A stretch of DNA of 64,000 nucleotides from Archegozetes longisetosus (Eukaryota > Arthropoda > Arachnida > Sarcoptiformes > Trhypochthoniidae): positions 14,176,220 through 14,240,219 of the forward strand of contig JAEMBT020000001.1 in assembly GCA_018873245.2 (NCBI GenBank), given 5' to 3'. Below, one piece after another: positions 1 through 12,313 of the stretch. The notes under the pieces were generated by a model that was not told where the DNA came from, did no database searches, and saw only the letters and a list, made by a program, of their open reading frames with translations. Position numbers and translations under genes: made by a program. Positions within the stretch are counted from its first letter, which is position 1; the number at the start of each line of letters is the position of its first letter.

Positions 1-1236
1 TCACATAAAAAATATATTCGTCAACACTATGATTTCTGGCCTCAGAACCAACTTTATCACCTCTTCTTATTTGAATACTATATCGAAATTAGATTTCAAA
101 CCAAAGTGAAAATGAATGACAAACCAATAATTATTTAATAAATATTGTTAATACCCGACATAAAGTTTCGGTAATCCGAGTTTAGTTGTGACGTTTCTGA
201 TTAATTGCTCCATATATTCATTAGGCCTAAAAATATATTTGACAAACTGTCCTAACCAGAACGCTTTTGGGTCTGCATGCAATCTAATCAATTGTTGGCC
301 AATATTTTTTGGTAAATAGTTTGCGATATCATCTGAAAATGATTTCGAACAATTAGATCGAACTAGTTAGCGAGCATTCTATTTTTTTTATCAAGAATAA
401 TATATTATTTGAACTAAAAGACAATATCAAAATTGTTATTTGAATTAATTACAATCATAAGGAAATGATTCTTGGTTCTTTATTTTATACTTCACAGTAT
501 GATTTGGTTGACACGTTTCACTTATAGGAGAAAAAAACTGATCCCATTGCGAATTTGAGTCTTTCATATAGTTGACATACGCTTGGTCAATAATTACCAA
601 TGTTTTGGTATAATATCCTTTTAGTAGACAGATCATGAAGTGGTGAACTTGAGCCGCGAATCCCCATTCAGGAAGATTACAATAAAATTTATCGATGTCT
701 TCACATCTTTCTTTAGGAGGTGACTGAATCGATTTAATGGTTTGCTGTATTTGTTTTGAAACAGCATTCAGTTGTTTTTCACGCCAATTAGAGATTTGAG
801 AAGTTAATGATTGAAACTCCAAATTAAATATGCTTTTAAAAAATTATTTGAAATTAGAAACTAACCATTAGATTAAAATTGATTACCTATTCAGGTCCTT
901 AAAAGTTTTTATCTGTTGGTCATCAATTTCTATAGAATCATTTCGAGATTCACGAAAAATGATCGAATTAATAAAATTTTGATATTCATTCCCGAAACGC
1001 AGAAAATTATTTGATTTAATATTTAATTTGTAAAATAAGTTTTCCTTTTCAGATAGTGACTTAAAATTCTCAAAGTTCTTAAAATCTCTTTTAATATCAC
1101 TTTCAAATTCTGTAATATATTTTCTCGAAAAATATCTTTTGTTATCGTATAAACGCCACTCATAATAAATTATCAAAATGAAGAAAACTATAATCAACTT
1201 GTAATTCTCAGATAATAGCTGTTTAAGAGTCTTCAT
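1..1236 (-). CDS. FUT8-like: FUT8-like alpha-1,6-fucosyltransferase, tandem copy 1 (partial, 3' end outside the window)
   Basis: Coding exons on the minus strand are 887-1236, 453-832, 155-332 and 1-77 (continuing past the left edge). Intron phases are 2, 1 and 2, as in the other copies. FUT8 enzymes are type II Golgi proteins that add fucose in alpha-1,6 linkage to the innermost GlcNAc of N-glycans. The start MKTLKQLL is followed by a hydrophobic anchor (LIIVFFILIIYYEW) and a short stem. Exon 2 carries NWREKQ and WGFAAQVHHFMICLL, matching the DWREKE and GCQLHHVVYCF regions of animal FUT8. Exon 3 carries FWLGQFVKYI. Exon 4 begins IQIRRGDKVG, the counterpart of the HVRRTDKVG donor-binding motif. 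No stop or frameshift is seen in the part present. Whether it is active cannot be judged because the C-terminal half is missing. Confidence 0.85.
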
Positions 1237-3359
1237 TTTATACTAATAGTGATTAAAATTAAGAGCCCGATAATAAAAATAACTTCACACAAATAATTAT
1301 ACTTAGTATTAATGATGTAATAGCTTTAAATAAGTATCTATTTTATATATAATAGATTACAAATAATTATTTAATTATTTAAATCACAAAACTACATATA
1401 ACTGAGTTCCACAAATATTAATACATCAATGTTATAAGTTACTAAGGCACACACTAATTGCACACAAGATTATAATGTAATAAACTTTATCTTCCATTCT
1501 ATTAATTCAATTTCCCTAGTGATACAGATAAGTTATTAAGTCAAATGAACCGATGTCATAAAAACTTGCCTCCCGCATGTTAGAATTTAAATATCAGATT
1601 CGAGGCTTATGTTTTCTTATAATTTAATTACTAATAATTAATTTAAAACTTTAAAAACTATCAAAACAAACTGAACTTTCTAAACTGAAAGTTATAACTA
1701 ACACAACAATTAAGATTCAAGCATTCAAATAGATAGATGTGACTTGGCCTCATAAAAGTGAGTAATGAAAGTAAACCAAAGATGTAAGGTGATATTATAT
1801 GGTCAGATTGCGTATCAACGTTATCTGCTCGACGAGTAAAGTGCGAAGATTTATAGCAGTGTAGGTAGTACAGTGATGGAAAATACTCCATTCCCGTATA
1901 CTGCCTTATACTAGTCTTACAGAGAGAAGCATTAATTTTTGCGATTGGGGAAAAGTTATAATTATATTGATTATGAGTATTTTCATCTTTATGTTATAGA
2001 CCAACTTCCACCAAAAACGGGTAGCATACAAAGTACTCAGCAGGCGTGAGTAGCAACAAATAAACATGTTTATGCCAGCTAGCTGTTTTACAAAATTAAA
2101 GTGATGCCCTAAGAAATATAAATGCACAAATCATGGCACATCATGCCGATATAATTCTAGTCTATAGTTTAAATGAAATTTTTAGAGAATTTCTAAAATC
2201 TTAATTCAAATGATATAAGGCTAGGCAAATGCGCAGCGCAAATAAAATGAAATGTCATTATCAAGTAATGAATGCACATCATAAAAGTCAGAGAATCTTA
2301 CTGAATTAATTCAATAAAAATATCTTCAAAAATTAATGTGATAGTTGTTATACCTACTTATGTTTATTCTATATTAATATATTTTTTGAGTATGAGTTTC
2401 ATGTATAACACTAAAATACCTGAAGATTTATACGTTACACACATGAGTTTTTATTTCACTAAATCACTTGATTTATAATTAATTAGAGGCAAGCATTTGA
2501 CAACAGCAAAAAGTTCTGAGAATTGAACCACATGAATAGGATAAATAAATCTTTTTATTAATGTATATGTCGTGACTGATATACAAAATCTAATATTTTA
2601 CAAAGTAGTCACCAAGTTTGTAAATTAGTTAGGATTAAAATTGACTCCTCTGTAAACTAGCCAACTAATTTATAAACTATTGATGCTTATTTTGCAAACT
2701 AGTTGATTAGATTCCAAAGTGGTCTGTGTTGTAAGTTAGTCATCACATATACATTAAATTCAAAGCATCTAATTTAAAAACAGATGTAATTAAAGATAAA
2801 ATTTTTGTTTTAAAATACAAATAAATTAATCAATAATAGAGAAAATTGAACAATATTTTAAATAAAATATCAGATTTTTAATTATGTTTTCATATTTTTA
2901 AGTTTTGGGAAAATTTATTTATTTATGAAAACATGAACGATATATAATATGAATTACTTGCATACTATAAAAACGATTATCAGCGGTGACCTCTATTCTA
3001 AATGAATCTGGGCTGAAGACAAGCTAAAGGCTAGATAATGATATTGTAAGCAGGATTAGATCTAAACTTTTAATAATTTTTATTCCTTTTGAATTTAAAA
3101 TTAACGTTCAATCCTTTTACACTCATAGTCTTAAACGTAAGGCTTTCCCTCAAAAAAAATATTTACTTGATTCCACTAATTATTTATCATCTATCAAGAT
3201 TTGATCTCTAATCATAAGACTTCTTGTATCTTCACATGACTTAAGACTTGATGGTTCTTGAATTTTGGACTTTGCATATGAGTTCATTAAAAAGAAATAT
3301 TTAGTTTCAAAATAAGTTAGATTCTCATTCTGTGCTGCATATCTTTTGAGTAAAAGCTT

Positions 3360-3396
<37 letters not shown>

Positions 3397-4416
3397 CCCG
3401 GATTCGCTACTTTTACCATGAAACCGATTTTACTATAGACCAAAGCTCAAAACCTTGGCATAGTTTCTCTCAAATTCATTTTTAATTTCAGTTTCAACTA
3501 TTTTTACCATTATCTTCTCTCTTTGTTGCATACAGTTAAGAATAAATTTAACTGGTGATAAAACGCTTGGTTTTCAGTTAATTTTCAACGTTTAGAAATT
3601 ACGAACTAATGTTCAATACAGCTTTTCTATTCTATTCGTTAATTTTTGTCCTATTGAAAATGTGTTAACATACTTTGAATATTATTTTCAAGTCTTTTTT
3701 CGTAAAACTCTGATCAATTTTATTCTGATTTAACGGTACTTATCTTTCTATTAGTTACTTACATTCCATATTTGTTCGTATAACTTTGTTAACTTATTAT
3801 TATAAAAGATCCTACAGTAGATTTGGAAAAGTGTCCATTATAAGATTTTCCGATTAGGCTACTATATCTGTCTCCTATTTTGAAAGCTTACTAAATTAAA
3901 TATAAGGGCCGATAAGTGTTTTATTGATGTTGAATTACAATATTTGAAAGCTTTCGATAATTTTATTTGAAAATCGTTATATTATGTACCGTTAATTAAA
4001 AATGTACACTTATCAATCCTAAGAAGATGCATAACAGTTTATAAAGTTTAAGGAAGATAACTCATCCAGATGTGTTAAGCAGATATTAATCAATTGACGC
4101 ATTCTTGATAATCAGTCAACATTTCAATCAAAAGTTTTGAGTCACGTCAATGAAAAAGATTTGACTTCGCTTATAACTAAAGCTATGAAACCGTACTGAA
4201 AATGCTTTGCGATTACTAACGCTATTAATTCAATTTACATCCGCCTTTCTTATATTATCCAAATGCTTCAGGGATTAATACTGGATTAATGCATGAAATT
4301 TATAAGACAACAACATAAATTATAGTAACTATATGATTCTAAGCATAGATTATATTTTGCTCATATTATATCTCGGTATTTGACTTATTTTATATTTTAT
4401 TTAACAAAAAATAGTT
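1237..4416. other. Intergenic region between FUT8-like copies 1 and 2
   Basis: AT-rich spacer. Short open frames here have no recognisable family or splice context. The only clear structure is a (GA)n microsatellite at 3362-3394. Confidence 0.6.
3362..3394. repeat. (GA)n microsatellite
   Basis: About 16 uninterrupted GA units. An open frame reading through it (Ser-Leu repeats on the minus strand) is an artefact of the repeat. Confidence 0.95.
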
Positions 4417-6232
4417 TTAGTATATTATCCTAAAAAATATATTCGATGCTTGTTTAATAGAAAAGTTGTTTATGTATCGTTTATATAAGGGGAAGCGAAA
4501 AGTTTGAGTTAAATTTAAATTTTGATTTTTCCGTAAACAGCCTTCGAAAAATGCTTCACTTTTCATGCCCTCTAAGGCCATTACAAACCAGTCATAACGT
4601 AATTGAACAATATTTTCAACTTTGATATCAAATCTAGTATTATTTAATTCGATTGAGTGCTTGTATTTGAATGCTCTATCAGGAGATTGAGTGCAACAGA
4701 AATGGAAGGGAAGGTCTAATGAATGATAATTGAACGCTGAGTTTGGTCTTATAGTTTGCATAAATGTGATAATCGACATAACTATTAATGAGAGAAATAA
4801 ACTCTAGATTTGTGAATAATTGTATATAGTATCTAAATTTTCATACATTTGAAGACATTGTGCAGATCAGGAAATCACTTTTCGAAAACAAATGTATGTC
4901 AAAAATTGTGTGCAACAAATTAGTTGATGAATACTGACTGTTATTGTGATTAATATTATGGAAATAATGTTTACTACTGATGAATTTGGAATCATTGTAT
5001 TTATGATACATTTCTTTGATAGCATTTTCGTCATCAGAAGTAACGAACACAGACTTATCTCCAGAATATCCCTTAAGTGCCAACTTATCGAAACAGTTGA
5101 TAACTTGAAGCATATATTCGTCAACACTATACCTTTTGGTCTCTTTTCCCACTTTATCACCTCTTCTTGTTTGAACGCTGAATATAATTCGTTAAAATTT
5201 ATAATTTAGTAATATATGAAAAAATTCTTTATTACCCAACATAACAATTCGGTAATCCAAATATTTTCTCAGAGTTTCTTATCGTTTCGTCGATATATTT
5301 ATTATTTCTTAGAATGTATTTGACAAACTGCCCAAACAAGAATGCTTTCGGATCTCCGTGTAATGAAATAAGTTTTTGGCCAAAGGTTTTCGGCAAATAA
5401 TGGGTGACATCATCTGAAAAACTGATAGAAGCAGATGTCGTAAATAAAATATTTTGTCTTAATTTGATTACTTTTGCAACGTATTATCAATTGAATCAAA
5501 ATCATTCACTATTCCATTGAATGATCGATTTTAGATATTTTGGGTAATATTTGAAGGAATGAATCGGTTGACACGTTGGACTTATTGGTGACAAATATTG
5601 ATCCCACGTTCAATTGAACTCATTTAAATAATTAACAAAAATCTGATCGATAACAACCAAAGTTTTCGTGTAATACCCTTTCAATAAGCAAATCATTAAA
5701 CAATCAATTTGTGCTGCAAACCCCCATTCAGGAACTCTACAGTGAATTTTGTTAATATTTCCACATTTTTCCATAGGAGGCGATTGAATCGATTGAATAC
5801 TATGCTGTATTTGTTTTGATATAATTCTTACTTGTTTTTCGCGCCAGTCATAGATTTGAGATGATAGCGATCGAAGCTTTAAATCAAATACACTTAAAAA
5901 TAAATTAATACCTGATATAGAAATTTATGAAGACTAATTTTTTACTTATTCAAATTTTTGAAAACTTCGATGTCCTTTTTATCAATTTTGTATTATTATC
6001 CTAAGAATCATGAGAAATTATTGATAAAATATAATTCCGATATTCATTTCCGAAACGTAGAAAATTGTTAAATTTATTATTTAGCTCGAGGTAAAAGTTG
6101 TCTCTTTCAGGAAATAAGTTTTCCTTAAAATATTTTTATTTTGAAATAAACGAAACTCATAATAAATTATTAAAATGAGAAAAACAATAATAAATTTGTA
6201 ATTTTAACTGATTTATAGTATAAAGTTTTCAT
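4417..6232 (-). pseudogene. FUT8-like fucosyltransferase, tandem copy 2, inactivated
   Basis: All five exon equivalents are recognisable on the minus strand: 5946-6232, 5510-5892, 5236-5413, 4847-5177 and 4417-4781. Several lesions are visible. Exon 1 has lost one base before the membrane anchor relative to copy 1, which shifts the frame; it also has an in-frame TAG and a further shift near its end. Exon 2 has an in-frame TGA at 5610-5612, where copies 3 and 4 have a serine codon (N-S-T-W). Exon 5 is 4 bases shorter than copies 3 and 4 just after its acceptor, so the frame set by exon 4 runs into a stop. Exons 3 and 4 stay fully open, including VQTRRGDKVGKE and the SDDE motif. Inactivation therefore looks fairly recent, or constraint lasted longest on the catalytic exons. 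Splice sites are still GT-AG. Confidence 0.85.
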
Positions 6233-6768
6233 TTCAAATGGGAACGATCTAAATTCAAATTAAGAGCTTGTTTAATATATTAAATCATATAATGATAATG
6301 ACCATAATATCATATTATTTCAAAAAGAGTTTAAATAAAGCCTTGATATATTATAACTTTAAACAGTTTTATTTAATTGAACTAATCAAATGTATTTTTG
6401 AGTAAACAGTCACAATATTCTATGTGCTTATGATTGATAATTGTTTTCGTTTTGAGATGTGTTATAGAAAAAAATCTTTTCAAAAATAATTCAAATATCT
6501 CAAAAATACCTGCAATTCAAATGAAAAAGTACAAAATGAATTAGAGCACATGAAAAGTCTATTTAAATTTTTTATTTGAAAAAAATATTGTTATCCATGG
6601 CCATGAAACTAATGAACTTAATAATTCATAAATATATATGAAGAATAGGATCATGAATAATATGTGTGAGTTTTAAAACACATTTTATATTGATAAGGAA
6701 GTCATATTTTAATTAAATAAACTTGAACGTGTAATAAAAAATTGATTACAAGTCATAGAAACTTTATA

Positions 6769-7149
6769 CAGTATACTCCCGATTTCGGCAACTCGTTGAG
6801 ATTTCAAAATATAATTTTGTATTTCGTCTCTAATTTTATCGAAACACGTTTACATTTAAACGACATTTTTAATGAATAATATAAAGTATCGATACTGTAT
6901 TTGAAAATTTTATTGTCCGTTTACAGTTTGTAAAAGCACCTAATGCTAATTTACTAAAATTGGAGTATAGGGAAAGCTATGCAGGCTTTGAAAATCTGTT
7001 ACCAAGATCAAGAGTTCACCATAATAGAGATTTCCATAATCTGAATACTTTTCCATTATAGGATTCATATGGTTAGTCGGGACACAAGAAAATATTTGTT
7101 AAAATCGAAAATTGCCTTTAAGAGGAGTGCCATAATCGGGAGTATACTG
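6769..7149. mobile_element. Pogo/Tigger-like miniature TIR element (381 bp)
   Basis: The left end reads CAGTATACTCCCGATT and the right end is its reverse complement, with partial matching beyond to about 24 bp. TA dinucleotides flank both ends (6767-6768 and 7150-7151), the target duplication of the Tc1/mariner/pogo superfamily. The interior has no transposase frame, so it would be non-autonomous. Assignment to pogo rests only on CAGT termini plus TA. Confidence 0.75.
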
Positions 7150-7325
7150 TAGTAATAAATAAATGAATCCATTATAATAACTAGCTAGAAATATGGGCAA
7201 AAGCCCGTTATTAAGTTCTTTAAAAATTAAAGATATCTAAAAAATTGTAAAATTGAATTTAAAACTTTATTCAACAAATAAATAGTTCTTTAAATAGAGA
7301 TTTCTTAGTCTCTCTTACTCACTCA

Positions 7326-7352
7326 ATACTATACTATACTATACTATACTAT
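7326..7352. repeat. (ATACT)n pentamer microsatellite
   Basis: Five consecutive ATACT units. Confidence 0.9.
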
Positions 7353-8208
7353 GAAACTTTATTATAGTCGTCGAATCTTGCTTGTATCACAATCACTAAT
7401 ATTTATAATAACTTAATTACAAACACAAACACAGATACAAAATACATTCAAAATTTCACTTAAAATATCGTAAAAAATTAACATAATTTTACTTATTGTT
7501 ATTGTTTTTGCTTGTTGTGTGTGCGAGTTGCATGTAGCGCAATGCCTTTTCTTGTTCAGCACTTATTTATTTAAATTGTATTAATATTGTATTTCAATTA
7601 AGTAGCGTATTCACGAAATTGAAAAATAGAATAGTAGCTAATTTTTGGTCAAAAAACACTTTAATCAACTCTTTGTATCCGACGGAAAACATTGAAATCA
7701 GTCTGATTTCTCTGTAATGACCACAAAGAAATTTCTCAACTGGTCGCATAGAAAGAACATTTAAGCATTTTATTGAATAGATTAGTTCATTTTTGTGATG
7801 CGCTCGCGGGCGAAGTAAAGTTAATTTGGCGTTTGATAATTATTTATTTTATAATAAGTTGAGTTAATAGTTAAATATGATAAAGAGTCAAAGCATTCGA
7901 CTTGACCACTTCTCACTTTAGAAGCCAACTATCAAGTGCCCTAGCACAAAAGAAAATACAATGCATACATTGACACTCCCATCAGCCATTTATTGCTCAT
8001 TAAAATTTGACAGTCAACCACAGCACATGTTATAAAGCAGACTAATACATAGCAACATTTTGTAAACGAATAATTTTATACTCCACATTTTTCTAGTTAT
8101 TTCATGAATAGAACTTGTTCCTCATGTTATATGAGTTTAAGTAAAAAAATTAAATTTTTAACATTTGAAAAAATCAAGTATCTGCTCAATATGTTTCTAG
8201 AGAACAAA

Positions 8209-9884
8209 AAATCGATACTTGTTAAAATAATAATTTGTTTAAACTAAATATATATCAATCACTAGTTTAAAATTTTTTATTTTCGTTGCATTTTATTCAG
8301 TTTTAAACGATATTATTTCCGAAGAAAAGAAATTTTTCTATGGTTTTATATAAAGGAAAGCGAAAAATTTTCTTTGAACTCTTGTACCTCTTCGAAAAGC
8401 CCTCAAAAAATCCATCACTTTTGATGCCTTCCAAAGCCATTTCCCACCAGTCATAACGTAATTGAACAACATTTCCAACATTAATATCAAACCTATCGTT
8501 ATTCGAATTGATTGAGTGTTTGTATTTGAAAATTCTGTCGGGAGACTCAGTGCAACAGAAATGGAAGGGCAGATCTAATGATTTGTAATTAAATGCAGAG
8601 TTGGGTCTAATTGTTTGCATTAATTCATACGATAATCGACATAACTATAAAAAGAAAATTAGTATATCGAATTTATTATGATTTCGATTGAAACTTTAAT
8701 TTTCATACATTTGAAGACATAGTGCAGACCAGAAAATCGCTTTTCGATAAGAAATGTATATCAAACATAATATGCAATAAATTAGTTGATGAATATTCAC
8801 TGTTATTGAAATTCATATTTTGAAAATAGTTTCTGTTGCTCATGAATTTGAAACCATTGTATTTACGATTCAATTGTTTGATAACATTTTCGTCATCAGA
8901 AGCAACGAACACAAACTTATCTCCAGAATATCCTTTAAGTGCTAACTTATCGAAATAGTTGACAACATGAAACATATATTCTTCTATATGATGACTTTTG
9001 GCCTCCTTCCCTACTTTGTCACCTCTTCTAATTTGAATTCTATGTAATTTATAATCTATTTAAATCTCGTGAAAACTAAATCGATGAGAAGAGATATTTT
9101 TGATTACCCCACATAACGATTTGGTAATCCAAGCTTTTCCTCAGCACTTCTTATTAGTTGATTCATATATTTATTAGCTCTTAGAATATATTTGACGAAT
9201 TGTCCGAACCAAAATGCTTTTGGATCTGCGTGTAATCCAATCAATTTTCGTCCAACATTTGCAGGTAAGTAATGTGTGATTTCGTCTAAAAATTTAATTT
9301 TCATGTGAACAACAACTAAATAATGAAATTTATGATCAAAATAAAATCATTACTATTCCATTTGATGATGGATTCAATATTTTTAACATCATATTTGACG
9401 CTATGATTTGGTTGGCACGTTTGACTTATAGGTAAAATAAATTGATCCCAAGTTGAATTAGTTTGTTTTAAGTAATTGATAAAAATGTGATCGATAACTA
9501 CCAAAGTGTTGGTATAATATCCTACTAATAGGCAAGTCATCAAACAGTGAATTTGGGCCGCGAATCCCCATTGAGGAACTCGACAATAATATTTATTAAT
9601 ATTATCACATTTTTGTTTTGAAGGTGATTGAATCGATTGAATGTTTTTCTGTATTTGTTTTGAAATGATGTTCAGCTGCTCTTCACGCCAGTCATTGATT
9701 TGAGATGAAAGTGAGTGAAGCTCTAAATTAAATACACTTAAAAAATAATTATATAGAAGTTTGATATATTTATTAAAATTTATTACTTATTCAGATCTTT
9801 GAATATTTCGATTTCTTGTTTACGAAGTTTTGTACTATTGTGAGATTCACGCGAAACGATCGAATCAACAAAGTTTTGATATTC
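8209..9884. repeat. Near-identical tract shared with 12314-13989 (copy 3 side)
   Basis: Sequence from the 3' flank (starting near aatcgatacttgtt) through exons 5 to 2 and into the last third of exon 1 (ending gttttgatattc) matches 12314-13989 almost base for base, introns included apart from a few small differences. Outside the tract the two loci are still homologous on the 3' side but clearly more diverged. On the exon 1 side the match stops abruptly. Confidence 0.85.
8276..8281 (-). terminator. Polyadenylation signal AATAAA, FUT8-like copy 3
   Basis: TTTATT on the plus strand reads AATAAA on the coding strand, 22 bases past the stop codon. The same signal sits at the matching place in copy 4. 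Such hexamers are frequent in AT-rich DNA, so support comes from position and conservation only. Confidence 0.4.
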
Positions 9885-10163
9885 GTTTCCAAAACGCAAT
9901 AAATCATTTAAATTATTATTCAATTTGAGAACTAAGTTTTCTTTATCAGATAATGACATATTGTGCTTAAAACTCATTTCATTCACATAATGCACAGTTT
10001 TGCTCACAAAATGACTTTTACTTTGAATTTGGTTACATTTTTCATAGCACAATTTTCTATCAAACTTAAAGTTATTTAACTGCAACTCATAATATGTTAT
10101 CAAAACTAATAAAACGAAAATTAATCTACAATTATTAAATAGAAATCGGCTCAAAGTTTTCAT
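8303..10163 (-). CDS. FUT8-like: FUT8-like alpha-1,6-fucosyltransferase, tandem copy 3 (intact)
   Basis: The five exons on the minus strand are 9787-10163, 9354-9736, 9108-9285, 8709-9039 and 8303-8644: 1611 nt, 536 aa plus stop, phases 2, 1, 2, 0. The start chosen is MKTLSRFLF, because the N-terminal anchor follows directly (residues about 10-25, LIFVLLVLITYYEL); an in-frame ATG 33 bases upstream is possible. Exon 2 has DWREEQ and WGFAAQIHCLMTCLL. Exon 3 has FWFGQFVKYILR. Exon 4 has IRRGDKVGKE (residues 316-325), ASDDE (SDD at 360-362) and FDIHFLSKSDFLVCT (D at about 406), the positions used for GDP-fucose binding in FUT8. Exon 5 starts LCRLSYELMQTIRPNSAFNY and keeps a weak equivalent of the C-terminal SH3-like region. 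The protein is somewhat shorter than vertebrate FUT8 (about 575 aa). An AATAAA on the minus strand at 8276-8281 follows the stop. Its exact acceptor substrate is not shown by sequence. Confidence 0.9.
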
Positions 10164-10859
10164 TATGTAAGAGTTTTTATTTAAATTAGAGCTCAAATGA
10201 GAGTAATTACATATAATTATGTTTTTTAACTCGAAGACGGCGTTTCATCTTGATATCTATTTGAGGAATTAAGTGTAAACTTTCAGTTAGTTCTTTTACG
10301 ATCAAAATTCCAATTACTATTTGTAACTCTTTTAAGCAAAAATCATAATATAGTATATTAATGATTCTAAATTTGATATTTCATTTTGATATTTCATTCA
10401 GAATCATCAAAATAAAGTACAAGTAAGCAGAATATTAATAAAGCAAATTTTATTCTACATTCATATTTCAAGTATTTTATAAAAGCAAATGAATATTAAT
10501 CGTCATGAAATTGCCATTAAAAGTTATAGCCATTTGTAATCTCTTAATAAATTTCATCCCATATCATCAAATTCATAAAGCTACATAAAACTAAGTAAAA
10601 AAGTAATGTGATACATCTAGTTGTGATGCTAACTCTCGTTCGAAATAAATTTATATCACGTTTTTGTCTTAGTCATCAAAGTTATTGCTAATCTAATTTT
10701 AATGGACACAGAGTGAACAGGTTTGGATCAAATAATTGAAATTCTACTTTCGCGTTAATGTGTAAGACCTATTTTCGGTATTTTCGTGTATATTTTTCTT
10801 ATTATATTACCTATTAGGGCTACTAACACTTAATATTATTATCATATTTTGTCTATATT

Positions 10860-11100
10860 AGAGCGAGGGTCACTAGGGTGTAGGGCCACCGAGTCGAAAC
10901 TTGGGGCAGTGGTCTGGATTTTGAGTCTCGTAGTCGCTGCATTTCTTTGACGGCGATGTGCTGATCACACGTCCCCGGTCATAACCACCTCTGGCTTATC
11001 TAGCCCCATGAGACCGCCGACAAAAGCGAATAACTCACTCAGCAACAGGGCTCGAGTGAGTCTCTCGAAAGGGAGTTGGATGTAAGTAGAAGAGGATCAG
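10860..11100. repeat. GC-rich block, probable interspersed repeat fragment
   Basis: About 240 bases far richer in G and C than the surroundings, with stretches such as agggccaccgagtcgaaact and cggcgatgtgctgatcacac. Both strands have stops in short order, and no tRNA fold was convincing. It looks like the end of a retroelement or SINE-type repeat inserted in AT-rich DNA. A single copy in this window gives no family proof. Confidence 0.4.
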
Positions 11101-12313
11101 AGTTACCTTATACTTAACTGTTTACTTCTGCTGATCCAAATAATGACCACAATTTATCAATCGATGTTAACTTATCGAAAAAATTGTTAGCATAAAACAT
11201 TCTTCTGGACTACAACTAATTGCATGGCTTAATTATAATCTATAAAACTGAGCACATAATAAAGTGTTCGGTAACTAGTACACTATTTAAATCTTACTAA
11301 GTTAATCGGCTGTATTGAACTTAAGCTTTGAACCATTTGTCTTATGATTTTAATGAAATTGCAAACTCACCCAAAAGATTTTTATCAAAAGTGAGTACTA
11401 CTTACTGGAGCGAAGAGCAATCGCTTTAGGGGAGGGTCAGGGATTGTTTTCAGGAGTATAAAATTTATTTATCCATTTCTTTGACACTAACTCTACCAAT
11501 CCTAGCGATTAATTTAACAAGTTTTAGCAAATACTGTATATTCAGGGCATTGTAAGGCTGTTTCATCATTAATCAAATATATAGCTTGATGTGAATCAAA
11601 AACTCATATACTGTAATATCCAAATAGAACTTCCAGAAACTTGAAATAGTAGTCAAATAATTGGAAATCATCTACTTTTAGTCAAATCAATACTTTTTAG
11701 ATTAATTTTTTCACTTCGAAATGAAATAGAATAAAGCTCATATAAACATTTTATAAACAAATTAAATAAAGTCAGCACTAAAGGTAGTGAATCTGGTAAT
11801 TCAGGATCAACAAAATCTCAAATTTCGTGCCTAAATAACCTGTTCGGTATTTTAGCCCCTAATATGACAGTTGACCAAATATTCTGGCCCTCGAAGTGAT
11901 CTCGAAAATAGCGGTTCTAATCGTAGCAAAACAACGGTGTAAAACAACTGGTCTGTATGTAAAGTTTTCTATAATCCATATCTTGAAAACACATACATAT
12001 GGTTAACTAATTTTGATTCCATTAAATGTTGCTACAACTTGAAAACTTATCATTAAAACTCTCGAATGTGCATTCTCTTAAAATTTACATATGTTAATTC
12101 GCTCGAAATGTGAATATTTTTGAATGATTTTAAATTAATTTATATTGGTTACTTACTCTGATTGAAATTCAAGTTTATCTCAATATTAGCTCATTTTTCT
12201 AGTTATTTCACGAATAGAACTCATTTCTCATATTACATGAGTTAAGTAAAAAATGAAAATTTTTAACATTTGAAAAAGTCAAATTTACGTTTAATGTGTT
12301 TTAAAAGAATAGT

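Larger units (their letters stand above)
6233..8302. other. Intergenic region between FUT8-like copies 2 and 3
   Basis: Contains a pogo-like TIR element (6769-7149) and a short pentamer repeat (7326-7352). Nothing else recognisable. Confidence 0.6.

Noticed and set aside
3180..3443. Minus-strand frame with Ser-Leu repeats
   Set aside because: Produced by the (GA)n microsatellite.
4867..5209. Two extra frames over FUT8-like copy 2 exon 4
   Set aside because: Shadows of the real frame, which carries RRGDKVG and SDDE.
10860..11100. Possible tRNA gene
   Set aside because: No A box and B box at proper spacing and no cloverleaf could be drawn on either strand.
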